The position numbers and the translations under genes were made by a program. A stretch of DNA of 14,788 bases from SCTG01 sp036005325 (GTDB taxonomy: Bacteria; Nitrospirota; Nitrospiria; Nitrospirales; NS-4): positions 1 to 14,788 of the forward strand of contig DASYQR010000049.1 of assembly GCA_036005325.1 (NCBI GenBank), given 5' to 3'. The notes beneath the pieces were generated by a model, which was not told the DNA's origin, did no database searches, and worked only from the letters and a program-made list of their open reading frames with translations. The stretch's first letter is position 1, and each line of letters begins with the position of its first letter. This document shows positions 14,612 to 14,788 of this stretch, in pieces.

Positions 14612-14788
14612 ACAGACCGTAGCGGACTGTATCATCAAGGCGGTTTCCCGTTCTCCTGGCTGCTTACTTGAAGAACTGACCCTTGATTGTCCAGGTCTGA
14701 CCTGGAACCAAATCTACGTGGAAGTAGCCCGCATGAGCGAAGAAGGCAGGCTGATTCTGGAAGGGATCGGCCCCGGGTTCTACATCGT
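14601..14788 (+). CDS. Small winged-helix-like protein, truncated by window end
   Basis: The ATG at 14601 overlaps the response regulator stop by 11 nt in another frame, with AGGAGG at 14584-14589 eleven bases upstream. The 62 visible residues begin MPHEQTVADCIIKAVSRSPG and continue through LEELTLDCPGLTWNQIYVEV to ILEGIGPGFYI. The pattern (helix, helix with 'LTWNQIYVEVARMSEEG', then a Gly-rich beta turn) looks like a winged-helix fold, in which a short wing follows the recognition helix. That is a fold-level impression, not a family assignment. The overlap with a receiver-only regulator suggests it may be the missing output partner, which is inference. Confidence 0.6.
   Translation, partial: MPHEQTVADCIIKAVSRSPGCLLEELTLDCPGLTWNQIYVEVARMSEEGRLILEGIGPGFYI

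Noticed and set aside
1..14788. CRISPR arrays, tRNA or rRNA genes, transposases, integrases
   Set aside because: No regularly spaced direct repeats, tRNA-like cloverleaf sequence, rRNA motifs or transposase-like protein were seen on reading.

Overview
The window reads as chromosomal DNA of a GC-rich, Gram-negative-type bacterium. Several genes encode exported periplasmic proteins, and there is a cyclic beta-glucan synthase, an enzyme whose product is periplasmic. The mix of BON, DUF3309-like, CsbD and ferritin-like small stress proteins resembles Nitrospirota (Nitrospira-like) genomes. That lineage is an impression from protein style, not a proven assignment.

Layout. Positions 1-15 hold the first codons of a divergent minus-strand gene with a strong ribosome binding site and a candidate promoter. 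From 328 to 2037, four plus-strand genes are closely spaced: an exported double-BON protein, two small two-helix membrane proteins and a Crp/Fnr-family regulator. From 2136 to 3734 come a ferritin-like diiron protein coupled to a 27-residue membrane peptide, a CsbD-like protein and an exported protein with a small beta domain. From 4018 to 12819 one gene of 2933 codons encodes a cyclic beta-1,2-glucan synthase (NdvB/ChvB/Cgs type), with GC-rich hairpins near both ends. After it lie an unidentified exported protein (12929-13801), a 57-residue GTG-start membrane protein, a stand-alone receiver-domain response regulator, and the start of a small protein that overlaps the regulator gene and runs off the window.

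The most notable feature is not a gene. A roughly 50-bp non-coding element recurs upstream of four transcription units (BON at 237-287, exported protein at 3199-3255, exported protein at 12865-12915, membrane protein plus response regulator at 13909-13959). Its left half contains the dyad TGNNCAANNTTGNNCA. In three copies its right half contains TTAGG at exactly the same distance, followed by a conserved TAA. This looks like a shared promoter/operator that groups these genes in one regulon. The Crp/Fnr-family protein and the response regulator encoded here are possible controllers, and the Crp-like protein has an unusual recognition helix.

Together the genes suggest an envelope, osmotic and general-stress island: periplasmic BON protein, small membrane proteins, CsbD, iron/oxidative-stress ferritin-like protein and periplasmic osmoregulated glucan synthesis. 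That functional reading is inference from families and co-location.
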